DNA of 64,000 nucleotides from Brevibacterium antiquum CNRZ 918 (GCF_900169145.1 NZ_FXZD01000011.1:1-64000); one strand, 5' to 3'; shown: positions 17,550 through 26,870, counted from the first letter of the stretch. A program made the numbers and translations. Notes: generated by a model not told the origin, from the sequence alone.

Positions 17550-18128
17550 GTGTTCCCAATTATTGTCAGCGACCTTGGTGCGACGTGGCAGACGCTCGTC
17601 GTTGTTGCGATTTCTACGGTCGGTATCTATCTAGCGCTGATCTTATTCTCTAGGATCGCCGGTCTGCGGTCCTTCTCACAGATGACGAACTTCGACATGG
17701 CCGCAACTGTGGCCATCGGCTCCATGCTGGCCACCACAGCGCTGAGCAGCAGCACTCCCCTCCTGGTTGGAGTCGTCGGTCTAGCAGTCCTGTTCGCCAT
17801 CCAATGGGTGACGGCAACGGTACGACGTTATCGCGGGCCAAGACGGCTCGTGGACAATAGCCCACTGGTACTGATGAGCGGAAGCGAAGTGCTATCGGAA
17901 CATCTGACAATTGCTCAGATGACGCGCAGTGACCTACGGTCGAAACTTCGACTAGCTGGCGTGACCCGTTATGACCAAGTCGGAGCGGTGATCCTGGAGG
18001 TGACGGGTGACGTGTCGGTGCTCGTGAAAGCCCCCGAGGATCCGCCGATGGAACCGGATCTGTTCGTCAGCGTCAGAGGGCGAGATCTACTGTTCTCCGA
18101 CGATCACTTTGCTTCAAAGGACAGCTGA
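17550..18128 (+). CDS. DUF421 (YetF/YcaP-like) membrane protein
   Basis: A 192-residue protein with three N-terminal TM segments (about 12-32, 46-66 and 69-88) and a cytoplasmic C-terminal domain. The family signature is 'RIAGLRSFSQMTNFDMAATVAIGSMLA', visible at 35-61 and quoted here in part as 'FSQMTNFDMAATVAIGS'. GTG 17550 is used. Members are small membrane proteins of uncertain role, linked to stress and spore-membrane functions in Bacillus. It stands alone between decayed DNA and a 270-base gap. Confidence 0.75.
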   Translation: MFPIIVSDLGATWQTLVVVAISTVGIYLALILFSRIAGLRSFSQMTNFDMAATVAIGSMLATTALSSSTPLLVGVVGLAVLFAIQWVTATVRRYRGPRRLVDNSPLVLMSGSEVLSEHLTIAQMTRSDLRSKLRLAGVTRYDQVGAVILEVTGDVSVLVKAPEDPPMEPDLFVSVRGRDLLFSDDHFASKDS

Positions 18129-18399
18129 ACGCGGGAGAAGAATACGCACAGTTCACCGGGAATTGATGGCTCTTCTTACTCCAGGTGGGTACACCTCGAT
18201 GTTTTTCGACAAGGCCCGGACCCGAACTTCTGTGATCAGAGTTCAGCCCCTCTGAGTTGGTGCAGTTGCACGAACCCATCGAACATTCGCAGTTGAAATC
18301 AATGGAGTATGACCAAGTTACTGCTCGGCGTATCGAATCTGGGCCCCTGGTCGAACAGTGTGGCCGGCGAATGCGCAGGGGGCGGCCGGCCAGGATGGG

Positions 18400-19404
18400 T
18401 TACCGTTGCGGCTGCAGTCGTTCGGCGGCGAAAGCTGCCGTGGTTGTCAGCACATCCGTGGCGTCGTCGAGGATGCGGGCGAAATGGAGGAACGAATGCA
18501 GCACATGTGGGTATTCTTCGAAGACCGTGTCGTTACCTGCACGTCTCAGCCTCACCGCCAATGCACGGCTGTCATCACGGAGCGGATCGAGACCTGCCGC
18601 AGCGACGAAGACCGGCGGCAGGCCCGCGAGGTCAGCGCCGAGATGGTCATAGGCGGGCGACCTGGCGTCTCCGGTCGATGCGAAATAGTCGGACATGATG
18701 CTGCCGAGGTCGTCGGCGCCCATGCCGTCCCAGCTTCCGCCGAACATCCTCCGACTAGCCGAATCGGTGAGCCCATGACCTCCGTAGAACGACATCAGGG
18801 CCTTCACTGCTGAGAAGCTTTCGGGCAACGCCCCGATTCGCTCCGGGGCGTCGCGGAGCAGAACGGCAGCGGACACCGTGAGCATTGCCCCCGCGGAGTC
18901 CCCAGCGATCGCAAGGCGAGAACCGTCTATGCCGTACTCCTTGCCGCGGCGAACAAGACAGTCGACGACGCCTGCGCTTTCGTGCAGCGCCTGGGGGAAC
19001 TTCGCCTCGGGGGAAAGGGAATAGTCGACGCCGATGACGGCTGCTCCGCTGGTATGGGCGAGGACGCGCATGATTCGGTCGTGGGTGTCGAGGTCGCCAA
19101 CAGTGAATCCGCCACCGTGGAGGAACACGATGCCAGGCAGGCCAGCCTCGGCGTTGGGATGGTGGAGCCGAACGGACACGTCGACTCCGGCAGTGGAGAT
19201 GGTGTCATCGACGGTGCGGGCCATCGTCGGCCCGCCCTCGTTCCAGTAGGAGCGTTCGGCACGGTACTCCGCACGGGTCTCTTCCAGGTGGCCTGGAGTG
19301 TCGGACTGGCTCGCGATTGATTGCGCGGCATCTTCGCCGGCCTGTCGGCAGAATTCGACACGCGCGGCTTGGACTGCGAGCACATCTTTCATCTGGGCAG
19401 ACAT
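18400..19404 (-). CDS. Alpha/beta-hydrolase fold-3 esterase (HSL family)
   Basis: A 334-residue carboxylesterase of the hormone-sensitive-lipase group. The oxyanion motif 'FLHGGGFTVGDLDTHD' is near residue 95, the nucleophile elbow 'GDSAGAM' near 170, the acid in 'AAGLDPLRDDS' and the His in 'HVLHSFLHF'. It would hydrolyse short-chain esters in the cytoplasm. The frame upstream of ATG 19404 looks protein-like for about 25 codons ('PSDDDLAAALIATIPDDIV') but offers no standard start before a stop. The gene may therefore have lost its original start or use a rare one. Confidence 0.85.
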   Translation of the reverse strand: MSAQMKDVLAVQAARVEFCRQAGEDAAQSIASQSDTPGHLEETRAEYRAERSYWNEGGPTMARTVDDTISTAGVDVSVRLHHPNAEAGLPGIVFLHGGGFTVGDLDTHDRIMRVLAHTSGAAVIGVDYSLSPEAKFPQALHESAGVVDCLVRRGKEYGIDGSRLAIAGDSAGAMLTVSAAVLLRDAPERIGALPESFSAVKALMSFYGGHGLTDSASRRMFGGSWDGMGADDLGSIMSDYFASTGDARSPAYDHLGADLAGLPPVFVAAAGLDPLRDDSRALAVRLRRAGNDTVFEEYPHVLHSFLHFARILDDATDVLTTTAAFAAERLQPQR

Positions 19405-19769
19405 CGCATCGACGATGTCATCAGGGATCGTGGCGATGAGGGCCGCAGCGAGGTCATCGTCGGAAGGAAGGTGAGGAATGATGGGCTGCTTTCATCGGCG
19501 GATACTCGCAGTTCAAACCTACCGTCGTACCAAGTTCATAGGTGGCTACGCTCATCGGATGGTCAAGGAATCTTGCTGACCGGTCTCGTTCTTGGCCCGG
19601 TTTTCAATGGATTGCGAACAGCTTGGTCCGACTACCAGGCAGCTGGCACGAACAGCCGTGCTCGGCATTCTGTCAAATGCTTCTATGGTTATGATTCAGA
19701 CTCCAGAGCTCAAGCATGAGGGTGACGAGGTTGTCGTGAGAGCCCGCCTGTCCGAAATCACCCCGTCGG
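19405..19769. other. Gap with degraded coding-like sequence
   Basis: No intact gene. It separates the divergent esterase and the pseudogene at 19770-20179. Three frames carry short open stretches with weak codon structure, probably the decayed 5' part of that pseudogene plus the esterase promoter. Confidence 0.4.
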
Positions 19770-20179
19770 GGACACTCCGGTATCGCCTCCCGGCGACCTA
19801 CTCCTACGCCGATCAGTATCCGTGGGGGAGCCATCCCTTGTTTGACCCGCTGTGGTCGACAGAGTATTTGAAAGTCGTCCACGATGGCGCAGAAGCCACG
19901 CGCGTGGAAAAGACGCAGAGGATCTCCGACAATCCATCAGCCCAACAGCATTTGCGAATCTGCTTTCAGAAAAAGGGCGATTACAACTGCGGGCAGTGCA
20001 GCAAGTGCATCCGCACCAAGATTGCTTTGGAACTATCCGGTGTGCTGAATAAGTTCGAGATGCTCGACAACACCATTGACCTGGAACGTCTTGACGCACT
20101 TGGAATCAAATCCCAAAGTGACCTCGTATTTGCGACTGAGAACCTGAACTTTGCCCGGGAGCAGGCAGAACTGATCTGA
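19770..20179 (+). pseudogene. C-terminal remnant of a conserved cysteine-cluster protein
   Basis: From about 19780 the frame encodes a recognisable C-terminal domain: 'PATYSYADQYPWGSHPLFDP', 'VVHDGAEATRVEKTQRIS' and a cysteine cluster 'YNCGQCSKCIRTKIAL'. I recall similar domains in larger actinobacterial proteins of unknown function near polysaccharide genes, some likened to PP-loop enzymes. The expected N-terminal half is absent, and upstream sequence loses sense in every frame. The open frame can be extended to 19592, but that part looks like decayed DNA. Probably non-functional. Confidence 0.5.
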
Positions 20180-20197
20180 ACGCACGGGATCAGTGGC

Positions 20198-20203
20198 TAG
20201 CAT
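20198..20203 (+). promoter_or_regulatory. -10 box of the PTH2-like gene (leaderless)
   Basis: TAGCAT ends 7 bases before the ATG at 20211, placing the predicted transcript start on or next to the start codon. The -35 region is weak. Confidence 0.35.
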
Positions 20204-20210
20204 AGTCACC

Positions 20211-20900
20211 ATGACCGTCCACATGCGCAGACACGAGTATGACCATGAGGTTCCGTGGTCCCTGCCGATCGTGGTTCGGCGGTCGAAGACGAACATCGCC
20301 CGCCACATCGACGTCGTCGAAGCCACCGCCCGAGCCGTAGTCACCTTCCTCGACGACCCCCGGACGCAACCGGAGGGCCAGTGGTACGAAGCGGTCGAGT
20401 ACTGGCGCGACGGCGCCATCCGCAAGGTCGTTCGCCGCGGAGACGGTCAGAAGCTCGAGGATGCACGGGCCCTTGGCTGCGTGTCGGTGACCTTCGGAGG
20501 CACAGAAGAATTCGGTCCGGCGGAGGCGCTCGTGTTCCCACCCGGGCCTGTCGAACCCCTGCCGAAGGAGCTGAAGAAGCTGCAGGTGGGCGGTACCGAG
20601 TTCCCCGATGAGGGCGGCACGTCGGTCACCGCCGATCAGGCCATTGTGACGATCGAGCTCTCACCGCTGGTGATGCTGACGACGGGGAAGGCTGCGGCAC
20701 AGTGCGGTCACGGCGCACAACTGGCCTACGAGCAGATGCCCGCCGAGATTCGCCAACGGTGGCGCGAAGCAGGATTCGATCTGCGCGTGGTCACACCGAC
20801 GAAGGCGGAGTGGGTGAAGACGAATCGACCCGTGAGCGTCGTAGACGCGGGTTTCACCGAGGTCGACGGTCCCACCGAGACCGTGCGTGCGTGGTGGTGA
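20211..20900 (+). CDS. Peptidyl-tRNA hydrolase 2 (PTH2)-domain protein with N-terminal extension
   Basis: The last 80 or so residues (about 150-229) match PTH2: 'LSPLVMLTTGKAAAQCGHGA' followed by 'QLAYEQMP', and 'DAGFTEVDGPTETVRAW' at the end. PTH2 recycles peptidyl-tRNA in archaea and eukaryotes; bacterial genomes normally use Pth1, though actinobacteria carry PTH2-like proteins. Here the domain follows about 145 residues of a separate, charged N-terminal domain ('HEVPWSLPIVVRRSKTNIARH'). ATG 20211 is preferred over GTG 20193 because of the leaderless -10. Its role may be tRNA quality control or something else. Confidence 0.7.
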   Translation: MTVHMRRHEYDHEVPWSLPIVVRRSKTNIARHIDVVEATARAVVTFLDDPRTQPEGQWYEAVEYWRDGAIRKVVRRGDGQKLEDARALGCVSVTFGGTEEFGPAEALVFPPGPVEPLPKELKKLQVGGTEFPDEGGTSVTADQAIVTIELSPLVMLTTGKAAAQCGHGAQLAYEQMPAEIRQRWREAGFDLRVVTPTKAEWVKTNRPVSVVDAGFTEVDGPTETVRAWW

Positions 20901-21053
20901 GTGGAGGCATACCGGCCAGACCGGCACATTGATACTGGTCGGTCGACACCGGTGATGGAGACGATCGACGTCGGTGACGTTCTCCTGTTCGGTGGGCACT
21001 GGTAGTTCACCATTCAATATTTATAACGAATCAGCGACATCGACGCTCCTGGT

Positions 21054-21082
21054 TTGAGTCGCCAATCCACGGTTCGTAAACT
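21054..21082 (+). promoter_or_regulatory. Promoter for the coiled-coil membrane protein
   Basis: TTGAGT (21054-21059) and TAAACT (21077-21082) are 17 bases apart in an AT-richer patch upstream of the gene at 21152. The predicted 5' UTR is about 60 bases. Confidence 0.5.
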
Positions 21083-21151
21083 AGGGGTGTTGTTCCGGGG
21101 TACGAATTCGAGATCTCCTCGGTTCTCGTTCTCTCTCCCGGAAGGCCAGAA

Positions 21152-22102
21152 GTGTCAGATATTCCACCGCTTCCCTCATATCCTCCTCAGCCTCCTCGCG
21201 ACCTTCCTCACTATCCGTCAGCACCGGCAGGTCGGCCGCATCGCAAGAAACTGCTGGGAATGCCGAGGTGGGTCACGATCTCTCTCGCGAGCTTCGTAAC
21301 GGTGCTGTTGGTGGGCGTCGTGGCAGTCATCGGACTCAACATGTATGGAGAACATCGGGCTGCCGTCGAGGCGGCCAGGGACGGCTACCAGTCCAGCTTT
21401 GACGATTATGAGTCGGAGCAGGACCGGCTGTCGAAGCGGCTTGCCGACGCCCAGGACACATTGGACACCACTGAAGCAGAGGATGTTGAAGAGGCTTCCC
21501 TCGTCGAGGACCTCTCCAGTGAGCATACTGCTGCGCAAGAAGTCCTCGACACATATGCAAGCCGAGGCGACTTCGATGCTGTGGGCAGTTCCGTCGACGA
21601 GCTGGATGCTGAGGTCGAGGCCATGGATGGCGCTGCATCTGAGATGAAGGCGGCAGCTGAGATCCTCGACAGTGCTGATCAGGAAGTCCACGACAGCTTC
21701 TGGGCAAAGAAGCAGATCGAAGCGGATGAGCGGGCTGCCGAGCAGGAGAAGAAGGCCAAGGAGTCGGCATCGTCCATCTCATATGAGGAGCTGTTTCGTG
21801 CGGGAAGTTCTCTGCAGGGCGAGTTCTTCACCTTCGAGGGCGAGATCGTTCAGGACGTCGGCGCCGGAGTGTATCGGGTCAATGTCACCAAGGAGCCCGG
21901 TTACACGATGAACTTCTGGGAAGACACCGTTCTTCTCACGATCAGCCCCGCCTCCGATACGAAGCTTCTGGAAGACGACATCATCACGTTTGTTGCGAAG
22001 TCTGAAGGCACTGAGACATATGAGTCGATCATGGGCGCAACCATCGAGATCCCGGCACTGTCCGCTGAAGGCGCCGACGTGAGCCTGAGTAGCGACGGGT
22101 GA
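21152..22102 (+). CDS. Single-pass membrane protein with coiled coil, function unknown
   Basis: A 316-residue protein. Residues 1-35 are proline-rich ('PPLPSYPPQPPRD') and cytoplasmic, a TM helix lies at about 41-63, and 70-205 is a very acidic, heptad-like coiled coil rich in Asp/Glu/Ala. About 205-310 is a compact beta-rich domain ('QGEFFTFEGEIVQDVGAGVY'), possibly OB-like. GTG 21152 follows a CGGAAGG ribosome site. The layout suggests an envelope scaffold or sensor with an external domain. No family is recognised and the neighbours give no clue. Confidence 0.6.
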   Translation: MSDIPPLPSYPPQPPRDLPHYPSAPAGRPHRKKLLGMPRWVTISLASFVTVLLVGVVAVIGLNMYGEHRAAVEAARDGYQSSFDDYESEQDRLSKRLADAQDTLDTTEAEDVEEASLVEDLSSEHTAAQEVLDTYASRGDFDAVGSSVDELDAEVEAMDGAASEMKAAAEILDSADQEVHDSFWAKKQIEADERAAEQEKKAKESASSISYEELFRAGSSLQGEFFTFEGEIVQDVGAGVYRVNVTKEPGYTMNFWEDTVLLTISPASDTKLLEDDIITFVAKSEGTETYESIMGATIEIPALSAEGADVSLSSDG

Positions 22103-22175
22103 GACTCGGGCGGTCCACCCCTAGGTGCTTTGGTCCCTGACAGGGGCCTCGCTCCCTGGCTGAGCTGCTGATCAA

Positions 22176-22364
22176 TCAGCTGTTTGAAGCGTCTTCGACT
22201 TCCTCTTTCTCGTCCTCGTAGAGGGGACGAGTCTTGGTGCCGTTTCCGAACTCGTCGAGGACGATCATGTGCTTGACCATCTCGCCGGCTTCCTCATCCC
22301 AGACGTCGATGATGTCGCCTGGATGGGTCCCGGGCTGATAGAAATCGTCGTTGACTCCAGTCAT
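22176..22364 (-). CDS. Small acidic protein, function unknown
   Basis: A 62-residue acidic protein ('DIIDVWDEEAGEMVKHMIV'). The start at ATG 22364 is decided by a strong AGGAGGTGAG ribosome site 4-8 bases upstream; the longer frame begins inside that site. The strong site and conserved-looking composition argue that it is real. No TM or known domain is seen. Confidence 0.55.
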   Translation of the reverse strand: MTGVNDDFYQPGTHPGDIIDVWDEEAGEMVKHMIVLDEFGNGTKTRPLYEDEKEEVEDASNS

Positions 22365-22540
22365 CGGTCTCACCTCCTGTAGTGCTTATGACCGTACGCC
22401 ACTGTGATGCAAGTCTCAAGGATGCGGGCCGGCGCTCTGCCTGTAGTGCTCCAGTTCCACGGTCAGGTGGGCAGTGCGGTTAGCATTGTGCGAGGTCGCT
22501 CGACAGAGGGACACAGTACTGAAGGGATCGTGGTGGACGA

Positions 22541-23206
22541 GTGACGTTCAGGGGACAACTGGTGTGCATGTTCTTCCCCGGTGGGCTGCTGGTCATCATC
22601 GGCGGAGCAATGATCGACTATCTCCACGGTTTCGGCGTTGCTCTGGGCAGCGTCGGATTCCTGCTTCTCATTGCGTGGCCGATCTTCACGATCACCGTCC
22701 ACATCAGACACGAACGCAGACTCAAGCGGGCCGAGCGGCAGCGGGACTCAGAACCCGTGAGCATCACCCAGGTAGGGGCCCCCGTCGAGGAAGTCACCGT
22801 CCACGACCCGCTGCATACCTTCGTCACCACCGTCGAAAATCTGACGTTCCTCATCGGTATTCCAGTGACGATGCTCGGAGGTCTGGGCGTCTTCTGTCTG
22901 GTCACCGCGCCCAGCGATCCAGGCAAAGAGACCTTCAAGGTCTTAGCGGGCATCGGGTCGCTGGGCCTTCTCGGCGCATACTTGCTCCTCATCGTGCGGG
23001 GGCGAAGTGCCTTCACACTGAAGGTCATAGGAGCCGCTGTGACCGTGTTCGGACTTGCCGGTGCGCTCGCCGTTGGTCTTGTGCTGAAGGAAGACGGGAT
23101 CACCAGTGTCAGCGATGTCGTCATGGCGGTCGCCAGCGTGGTCATGATCGCAGGCGGACTGTGGTTGGCGTTCACCGGCCGCAATACCTTCAAGCGCGTG
23201 GACTGA
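22541..23206 (+). CDS. Polytopic membrane protein, function unknown
   Basis: A 221-residue protein with about six predicted TM segments: two near 8-55, then four between about 100 and 218. A charged cytoplasmic loop sits between helices 2 and 3 ('RHERRLKRAERQRDSEP'). GTG 22541 is the first plausible start. I do not recognise the family. It stands alone between two small minus-strand genes. Confidence 0.55.
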   Translation: MTFRGQLVCMFFPGGLLVIIGGAMIDYLHGFGVALGSVGFLLLIAWPIFTITVHIRHERRLKRAERQRDSEPVSITQVGAPVEEVTVHDPLHTFVTTVENLTFLIGIPVTMLGGLGVFCLVTAPSDPGKETFKVLAGIGSLGLLGAYLLLIVRGRSAFTLKVIGAAVTVFGLAGALAVGLVLKEDGITSVSDVVMAVASVVMIAGGLWLAFTGRNTFKRVD

Positions 23207-23248
23207 CGTCATCGTGCGGGCCGTTCTGTCATGTCATTCGGTGGTCAC

Positions 23249-23791
23249 TCACACGGTGGCACGTGCTTCGCGTTCCTGTTCGAGCCAAAAGCACAGCTCG
23301 GGTTTGCGCACAGCCAAGCCGTTGGGGGCCCACAGCACCAATTTCAAATCGCCGTCCTCGGTCGCGAGCTTTCCGACGCCGAGGCCGGCAGCCGCCTGCC
23401 GGTCAGCCTCTTCGGTGGTGATGACCATCTGGATGTACACATTCGAGGCCTGTTTCACCGGATGGATCTCGAGGATCTCCGACCAGGGGACGACCCCGGC
23501 CTTGGCGGTCTTCATGGCGATTCCCTCGGGGGAGACTGTCAAGCCGGGAACGCGGGTGAAGAGCCTGCGAACCTGAACGACGCACCCGAGCAGGAAGAAG
23601 ACGACGGCGACCCAGCCGATGATCGTCCACGCAAGGCTATCGCTGCCTGCCATGAGGAGGCCGATGAACACGAAGACCAGGCAGACGATGATGAGCCCCA
23701 CTGTCTTGCCGCGGGAGAACAGGAAGGGAACGGACTGCCCCCGGGCGAGGGTTGCTGCCCATGCGTCGACGTCATTTTTCGGTGTGGCCAT
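23249..23791 (-). CDS. Membrane protein with PH-like domain
   Basis: A 180-residue protein with two adjacent TM helices (about 30-50 and 54-74) followed by a bacterial PH-like beta domain ('GLTVSPEGIAMKTAKAGVVP', then 'WSEILEIHPVKQAS'). ATG 23791 is chosen, with AGGAG 10 bases upstream; the open frame extends further but into the divergent dgt region. Such proteins are usually of unknown function. Domain call by pattern only. Confidence 0.6.
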   Translation of the reverse strand: MATPKNDVDAWAATLARGQSVPFLFSRGKTVGLIIVCLVFVFIGLLMAGSDSLAWTIIGWVAVVFFLLGCVVQVRRLFTRVPGLTVSPEGIAMKTAKAGVVPWSEILEIHPVKQASNVYIQMVITTEEADRQAAAGLGVGKLATEDGDLKLVLWAPNGLAVRKPELCFWLEQEREARATV

Positions 23792-23905
23792 GCGGAGAGT
23801 CTCCTGAATAGTCAGTGGTGCCGGAGAAGGCGAAACACTCCATGATAGCCAAAGGCCACTTGTTATGCCGCGTAGGGTCGGCGATTCTGTAGGCTGGAGG
23901 CCATC

Positions 23906-25438
23906 ATGACGGAGAGACTGAAACTTCACAACGACGGTGGACGCACCCGTGACGTCGCCGAGGCGGGTCAACCCGGCGAGGACGAATTCCGTGTCGATAT
24001 CGAGCGGATCCGATTCTCCCCCTTCTTCTCACGGCTGGCCGCCGTCACCCAGGTCATCCCGCAGGTGGGTTCGGGCACCGTCATCCATAACCGGCTGACG
24101 CATTCGCTCAAGGTCTCTGCCGTGGCCCGTTCGATCGCCATCACCTTGAACAACTCCGACGAACGCACCCGTTCACTGCTTGAGGAACTCGGGGGGTGCG
24201 ATCCGGTCGTGGTCCAGGCTGCCGCCGCAGCCCACGATATGGGCCATCCTCCGTTCGGCCACCTCGGCGAGAAGGAACTCGATCGTGTCTCGCGGTCGGT
24301 GCTGCGCCTGCCCGACGGCTTCGAGGGAAATGCGCAGACGTTCCGCATCCTCACTGCTCTGGACAGCTGTGACGCCACGGCGCGGGGGCTCAATCTCACC
24401 CGGGCGGTCAAGGCCGCGGTGCTGAAGTACCCGTGGGCGCGCAGCGATTGGACCCAGCATCAGCGACTGAGCTCGGCCGAAATGCCCAGGGGAGTCGGCG
24501 ACGAGGTGTCGCAGGGGGCGATGAAGTTCTCTGCCTACATGACCGAGACCGCCGAGATGCACGATGCGCTGTCGGTGTTCCCGCGCATGGGCCGGCACCA
24601 GCAGACGCTGGAGTGTGCGGTGATGGATGTCGCCGATGACATCGCCTATGCGGTCCATGACCTTGACGACTTCTACCGGTCGAACATTCTTCAGTACACC
24701 AGCGTCTCCGCCGAGATGACCCGGTGGCTCAGCGATTGCCGCGAGCTTGCCGGGCTGCACGACACGGAGTTGGACCGTCGCAGGCCGGGCCATGCGCTCG
24801 AGTCGATGTGGCGCCACGTTCAGGAGAAGGACCCGTGGATCGCCGACGAAGATGCGTTCCGGCAGTCGGTGCAGCGGGTCAACCGGGATCTTGTCGAGGG
24901 TCTGCTGGCCGTGCCCTATGACGGGGGACTGGAGGCGGACCGGGCCGTGACCGCGTTCACCAGGCGGTGGATCGATCGGCTCAAGGCCTCCATCGTCGTC
25001 GACTCCGAACCGCATATCCGCAGCGGGCATGTGCGTCTGTCAGACACCGCCTGGCACGACGTGGTGGTGCTGAAGTTCGTCCACTCGAGGTTCGTGCTCG
25101 AACGCTCTGACCTCGCCGTCTACCAGCGTGGGCAGACGAGGATCATCGCCTCGCTCGTGGAGGGCTTCCACGAATGGCTGCGAGACCCCGACGAGGCGAC
25201 CACGATCCCTCGCCGCCTGCTCGATTCGGTCGAGGCCGCCACCGAGGAGTACCAGGAACTCTACGACAGGGATCCGGCCAGCCTCGGTGAAGAGGGAGCC
25301 AGTGCCATCGTCCGACTGGGGCGGGCCCGCGCGGTCGTCGACTACATCGCCTCGTTCACCGATGCGCAGGCCATGTCCGTCAACGCACTGATCACTGGGG
25401 CCTCGGAAGAACCTTGGGAGGCCGGACGGGGACTGTGA
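23906..25438 (+). CDS. dgt: Deoxyguanosinetriphosphate triphosphohydrolase (dGTPase)
   Basis: A 510-residue HD-domain enzyme that cleaves dGTP to deoxyguanosine and triphosphate, helping set dNTP pools. 'NRLTHSLKVSAVARSIA' holds the first metal His, 'AAHDMGHPPFGHLGE' the HD pair, and 'FEGNAQTFRIL' is diagnostic of the family. Further on, 'VMDVADDIAYAVHDLDDFYR' supplies the last Asp. A GGAGG ribosome site lies 5 bases before the ATG. Gene product length is typical of the long actinobacterial form. It is divergent from the PH-like membrane gene. Confidence 0.9.
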   Translation: MTERLKLHNDGGRTRDVAEAGQPGEDEFRVDIERIRFSPFFSRLAAVTQVIPQVGSGTVIHNRLTHSLKVSAVARSIAITLNNSDERTRSLLEELGGCDPVVVQAAAAAHDMGHPPFGHLGEKELDRVSRSVLRLPDGFEGNAQTFRILTALDSCDATARGLNLTRAVKAAVLKYPWARSDWTQHQRLSSAEMPRGVGDEVSQGAMKFSAYMTETAEMHDALSVFPRMGRHQQTLECAVMDVADDIAYAVHDLDDFYRSNILQYTSVSAEMTRWLSDCRELAGLHDTELDRRRPGHALESMWRHVQEKDPWIADEDAFRQSVQRVNRDLVEGLLAVPYDGGLEADRAVTAFTRRWIDRLKASIVVDSEPHIRSGHVRLSDTAWHDVVVLKFVHSRFVLERSDLAVYQRGQTRIIASLVEGFHEWLRDPDEATTIPRRLLDSVEAATEEYQELYDRDPASLGEEGASAIVRLGRARAVVDYIASFTDAQAMSVNALITGASEEPWEAGRGL

Positions 25439-25569
25439 CCGTGTGAACAGGCGGACAGTCCCCGACAGGATGGCTGCCCGCTGACTGCTGCCAACGAGAC
25501 CTTTATGCAGGTTGTGCAAAAGTGCAATAGTCTCGGACCATCCGCAGCAGCAGACTAAGGGGTTGAAGT

Positions 25570-26781
25570 GTGGGCGTGAAGAAGCGTTTCGCCGTCATCG
25601 GCGCGGGAATTATCGGATCCGCCGTGGCTCGAGGGCTGATCCAGAAGCACGACGGTGCAGACGTGACTTTGTATGAGAAGGAGGACCGGCCCGCAGCGCA
25701 TCAGACCGGCCACAATTCTGGGGTCGTTCATGCAGGTCTCTACTATGAGCCCGGAAGTCTCAAAGCACTGCTCTGCCGCCGTGGTGTCTCTTTGCTGCTT
25801 GACTTCGCGCGCGAACACGATGTCGCGTTCGAAGAGTGTGGAAAGGTCGTCGTCGCGACCAATGATGTCGAAGTGGAGCGGCTAGACGGGATCCATGCTC
25901 GCGCACGAGCGAACGGTGTCCCCGATGTCGAACTTCTGGACCGCGACGGACTGCTCGAGGTGGAGCCGAATGCCGAAGGCGTGGCAGCACTGCACTCACC
26001 ACACACCGGAATCATCGACTACCAGGGCCTGACCGAAGCCCTCGTCGCAGACTTCCGCCGCGGCGGTGGCCGGGTCCGATTCTCCACAGAGGTGAAGAGG
26101 ATCGAGGCGCGCAGTGGGAGCGCCGGCAGCACTGCGATCGTCCATTCGAATTTCGACTCTCAGGAATACGACCAGGTCATCACCTGCGCCGGACTGCAAG
26201 CGGACCGACTGGCCGCACGCTCAGGCGAGGGCAGGAACCCAAGTGTCGTGCCGTTCTTCGGCCAATACTTCATCCTCGAGCCGAGCTTCAGCGACGTCGT
26301 CAACGGCCTCATCTACCCCGTCCCAGATCCGAAATACCCCTTCCTCGGCGTCCACGTGACTCGCCGCATCGATGGCGGCCTGATGATCGGCCCCAATGCT
26401 TTCCTGTCCTTCTCCAGGGAAGGATACAAGGGACTTGGTCTCAACGTGCCCGACTCCCTCGCCGTCGCGACTGACCCGGGATTCTGGAAATTCGCAGCCG
26501 GCAACATGGCAACGGCCGCCCGCGAGATAGGCGGTGTGTTCTCGATCGAAAAATTCGTCGCCGAAGCCGCTCGCTACGTGCCCGCACTCGACGGAGCCGG
26601 CGGGCACCGAGCCACCCGCGGAATCCGGGCTCAGGCGATGAACCGGGATGGAACCCTGGTCGATGACTTCGTCATCGATCGCGCGGGAGCCACGATGTTC
26701 GTCCGGAATGCGCCCTCGCCCGGGGCCACCTCGGCGCTGGCGATCGCGGAGTACCTCGTCGATTTCTTCGCGGCCGAGTAG
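25570..26781 (+). CDS. lhgO: L-2-hydroxyglutarate oxidase (LhgO-like FAD enzyme)
   Basis: A 403-residue DAO-family flavoprotein. The N-terminal Rossmann motif is 'FAVIGAGIIGSAVARG'. 'QTGHNSGVVHAGLYYEPGS' and 'HTGIIDYQGLTEAL' are characteristic of LhgO and its relatives, as is the end 'RGIRAQAMNRDGTLVDDF'. It oxidises L-2-hydroxyglutarate to 2-oxoglutarate, usually feeding electrons to the quinone pool. GTG 25570 is used. Two GTGCAA direct repeats at 25514-25527 upstream may be a regulator site. No neighbouring gene for the pathway is present. Confidence 0.85.
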   Translation: MGVKKRFAVIGAGIIGSAVARGLIQKHDGADVTLYEKEDRPAAHQTGHNSGVVHAGLYYEPGSLKALLCRRGVSLLLDFAREHDVAFEECGKVVVATNDVEVERLDGIHARARANGVPDVELLDRDGLLEVEPNAEGVAALHSPHTGIIDYQGLTEALVADFRRGGGRVRFSTEVKRIEARSGSAGSTAIVHSNFDSQEYDQVITCAGLQADRLAARSGEGRNPSVVPFFGQYFILEPSFSDVVNGLIYPVPDPKYPFLGVHVTRRIDGGLMIGPNAFLSFSREGYKGLGLNVPDSLAVATDPGFWKFAAGNMATAAREIGGVFSIEKFVAEAARYVPALDGAGGHRATRGIRAQAMNRDGTLVDDFVIDRAGATMFVRNAPSPGATSALAIAEYLVDFFAAE

Positions 26782-26870
26782 ACGGCGTGCAGCGAGGGGG
26801 CCGGGTCAGACAGTGTGCATCGGGAACCGCTGGATTGTTGCAGCGGCGGCGACTTTGGAGAGCTCACCCA

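Noticed and set aside
18257-18813. Overlapping plus-strand frames opposite the esterase 3' end
   Set aside because: Shadow of the esterase. The 271-base gap before it has no codon structure of its own.
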